A DNA stretch of 64,000 nucleotides from Parus major (Eukaryota > Chordata > Aves > Passeriformes > Paridae): NCBI RefSeq assembly GCF_001522545.3, contig NC_031783.1:6225433-6289432 (forward strand). Reading direction: 5' to 3'. This document shows positions 62,807 to 64,000 of the stretch, piece after piece. The notes beneath the pieces are model-generated. The model made no database searches. It saw only the letters and a program-made list of their open reading frames with translations, and was not told the origin of the DNA. The position numbers were made by a program, and so were the translations under genes. Position 1 is the stretch's first letter. Every line of letters starts with the position of its first letter.

Positions 62807-64000
62807 ATGCCTGCCTCTAGAGAGGTCAGCAGGAGTCAAGCCAGAACCTTTAACAGGGGTATTGGAGGCTTCTCCCCCCACAGGCAGAACAAAGTGCATT
62901 CTGTTACCGTCCCTCCAGACACAGGAGACTCAGAATGTACCTGGAGGGTCATAAAGTGTGCACCTATCCTGTAGCTTAATTCCACCTAATGATTATGGCC
63001 AAGGGCTTGTCACTGTTGAAGACATGACTTGGTCTGTTTTGAAAACAGATTTGCACAGATCACACACACCTGGTAAGTGGGGGTACTCTCCCAGTTCCCA
63101 GACCATGGTAGTGGTGGATCCCAAAGGGAACTCCAGTCACTGCACATAATCCTCTGGGTGATGTTTTCTCCTCTCACATCTTTTCATTTTGCGTCTGTCC
63201 CCACTCCAGACTCTCATGATGCAAACATGGCTGGAATATAGCTGAGTTATTTCAAGTTTCTGTAGGAGCAAATCACTAAAGTTTTTTCACAGAGAAGCCT
63301 GGATACCTTTAACACTTGGCACAAGGTAGATAGAGGCAAGCTTGCTGTTATAGGACATGGAAATTGGAAATTTCTGTTAAATTAGTTTATGTAGAAAACC
63401 CAGATATCATCTGTACTTGAATGGGTCACAACATACACAGTCTTCCATGCTGTGAGGAGAAAAGAGCATTTGAAGAGCTTTTGAAGAGTTCTGCCAGCAT
63501 TGCTTTGCAAAGCTGTGATGATTCCAGCCATTGGTACAGTTCATGTGACTCCTTTAGCTCACAAAAGAACTGTTCATAAAGAACACATCAACAGCAGAAA
63601 ATGCGGGTGTTGTAGAAGGTATTTTCCAGAAGACACGGATCTTTGTGAGGGAACACCAATTGAAAAGCCTAACAAAAATTCCCATTTATAATAATAAGGT
63701 TGCTGATTGAATTTTAAAGCTGTGCACTAAGCTGATTCAGCAACAACCAAGAAAGCTGAGCCAAGAAGGATTTAAGCTGCCAAGTTCTTGATCTCTAATT
63801 CTGCTGTTAAGTGTATCTAGTAATTTGGTGTCCTAATTACAGCTCTTTCCCTTTTTTTAATAGGCACTCCTCTGCATATTGGAAGGAAGACATGAAGCAA
63901 AAACTGTGAGGAAGTGCAAATGTAGTATCTACAAAGAGTGTAAGTGCCTTAGGTGCATTGGCATGACAAAGCCCCTTTAGAATTTACTTGGATATTAAAA
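62807..64000. other. Right-edge sequence, no gene seen
   Basis: Moderately AT-rich. No family motif or paired splice signals recognised. A small tandem duplication (gcatttgaagagcttttgaagag) lies near 63467-63489. Confidence 0.5.

Overview
The window looks like bird nuclear DNA. Intron-rich genes sit in AT-rich sequence with small GC-rich promoter islands, there are several truncated CR1 LINE copies with the usual avian 3' end, and there are degenerate avian endogenous-retrovirus LTR fragments. LITAF here is close to the chicken protein as I remember it. The species cannot be fixed from the sequence; a neoavian, possibly a songbird, is my guess.

Layout. Two protein genes are supported, both on the minus strand. 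(1) From the left edge to about 21.2 kb, or to 24.4 kb if a spliced 5' UTR is included, lies the 5' part of a large lipid transfer protein (LLTP) gene of the vitellogenin/apolipoprotein B/apolipophorin superfamily. I assembled sixteen coding exons by eye. All reading phases agree, none contains a stop, and together they encode about 759 residues: a signal peptide followed by essentially a complete vitellogenin-N lipid-transfer module. The rest of the protein lies beyond coordinate 1. (2) From about 29.8 to 34.75 kb lies a complete LITAF gene: three coding exons (147 aa) and a non-coding first exon in a CpG island. The genes are head to tail, with the LLTP gene downstream of LITAF.

Between them are a GC-rich island with a 33-bp minisatellite (about 23.9-24.3 kb), a CR1 copy against the island, a probable solo LTR (27.7-28.0 kb) and another CR1 (28.4-28.65 kb). 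LITAF intron 1 holds an old LTR fragment. To the right of about 35 kb I find no gene: 29 kb of AT-rich sequence with one CR1, a 35-bp inverted-repeat pair bounding a 287-bp segment, and simple repeats.

How the genes relate: LITAF is a late-endosome/lysosome membrane adaptor, and the LLTP should be a secreted or ER-lumenal lipid carrier. Nothing shows they act together. The notable point is the LLTP itself. Humans carry only APOB and MTTP as intact members of this superfamily, and neither is beside LITAF, so this appears to be a further paralog kept in birds.
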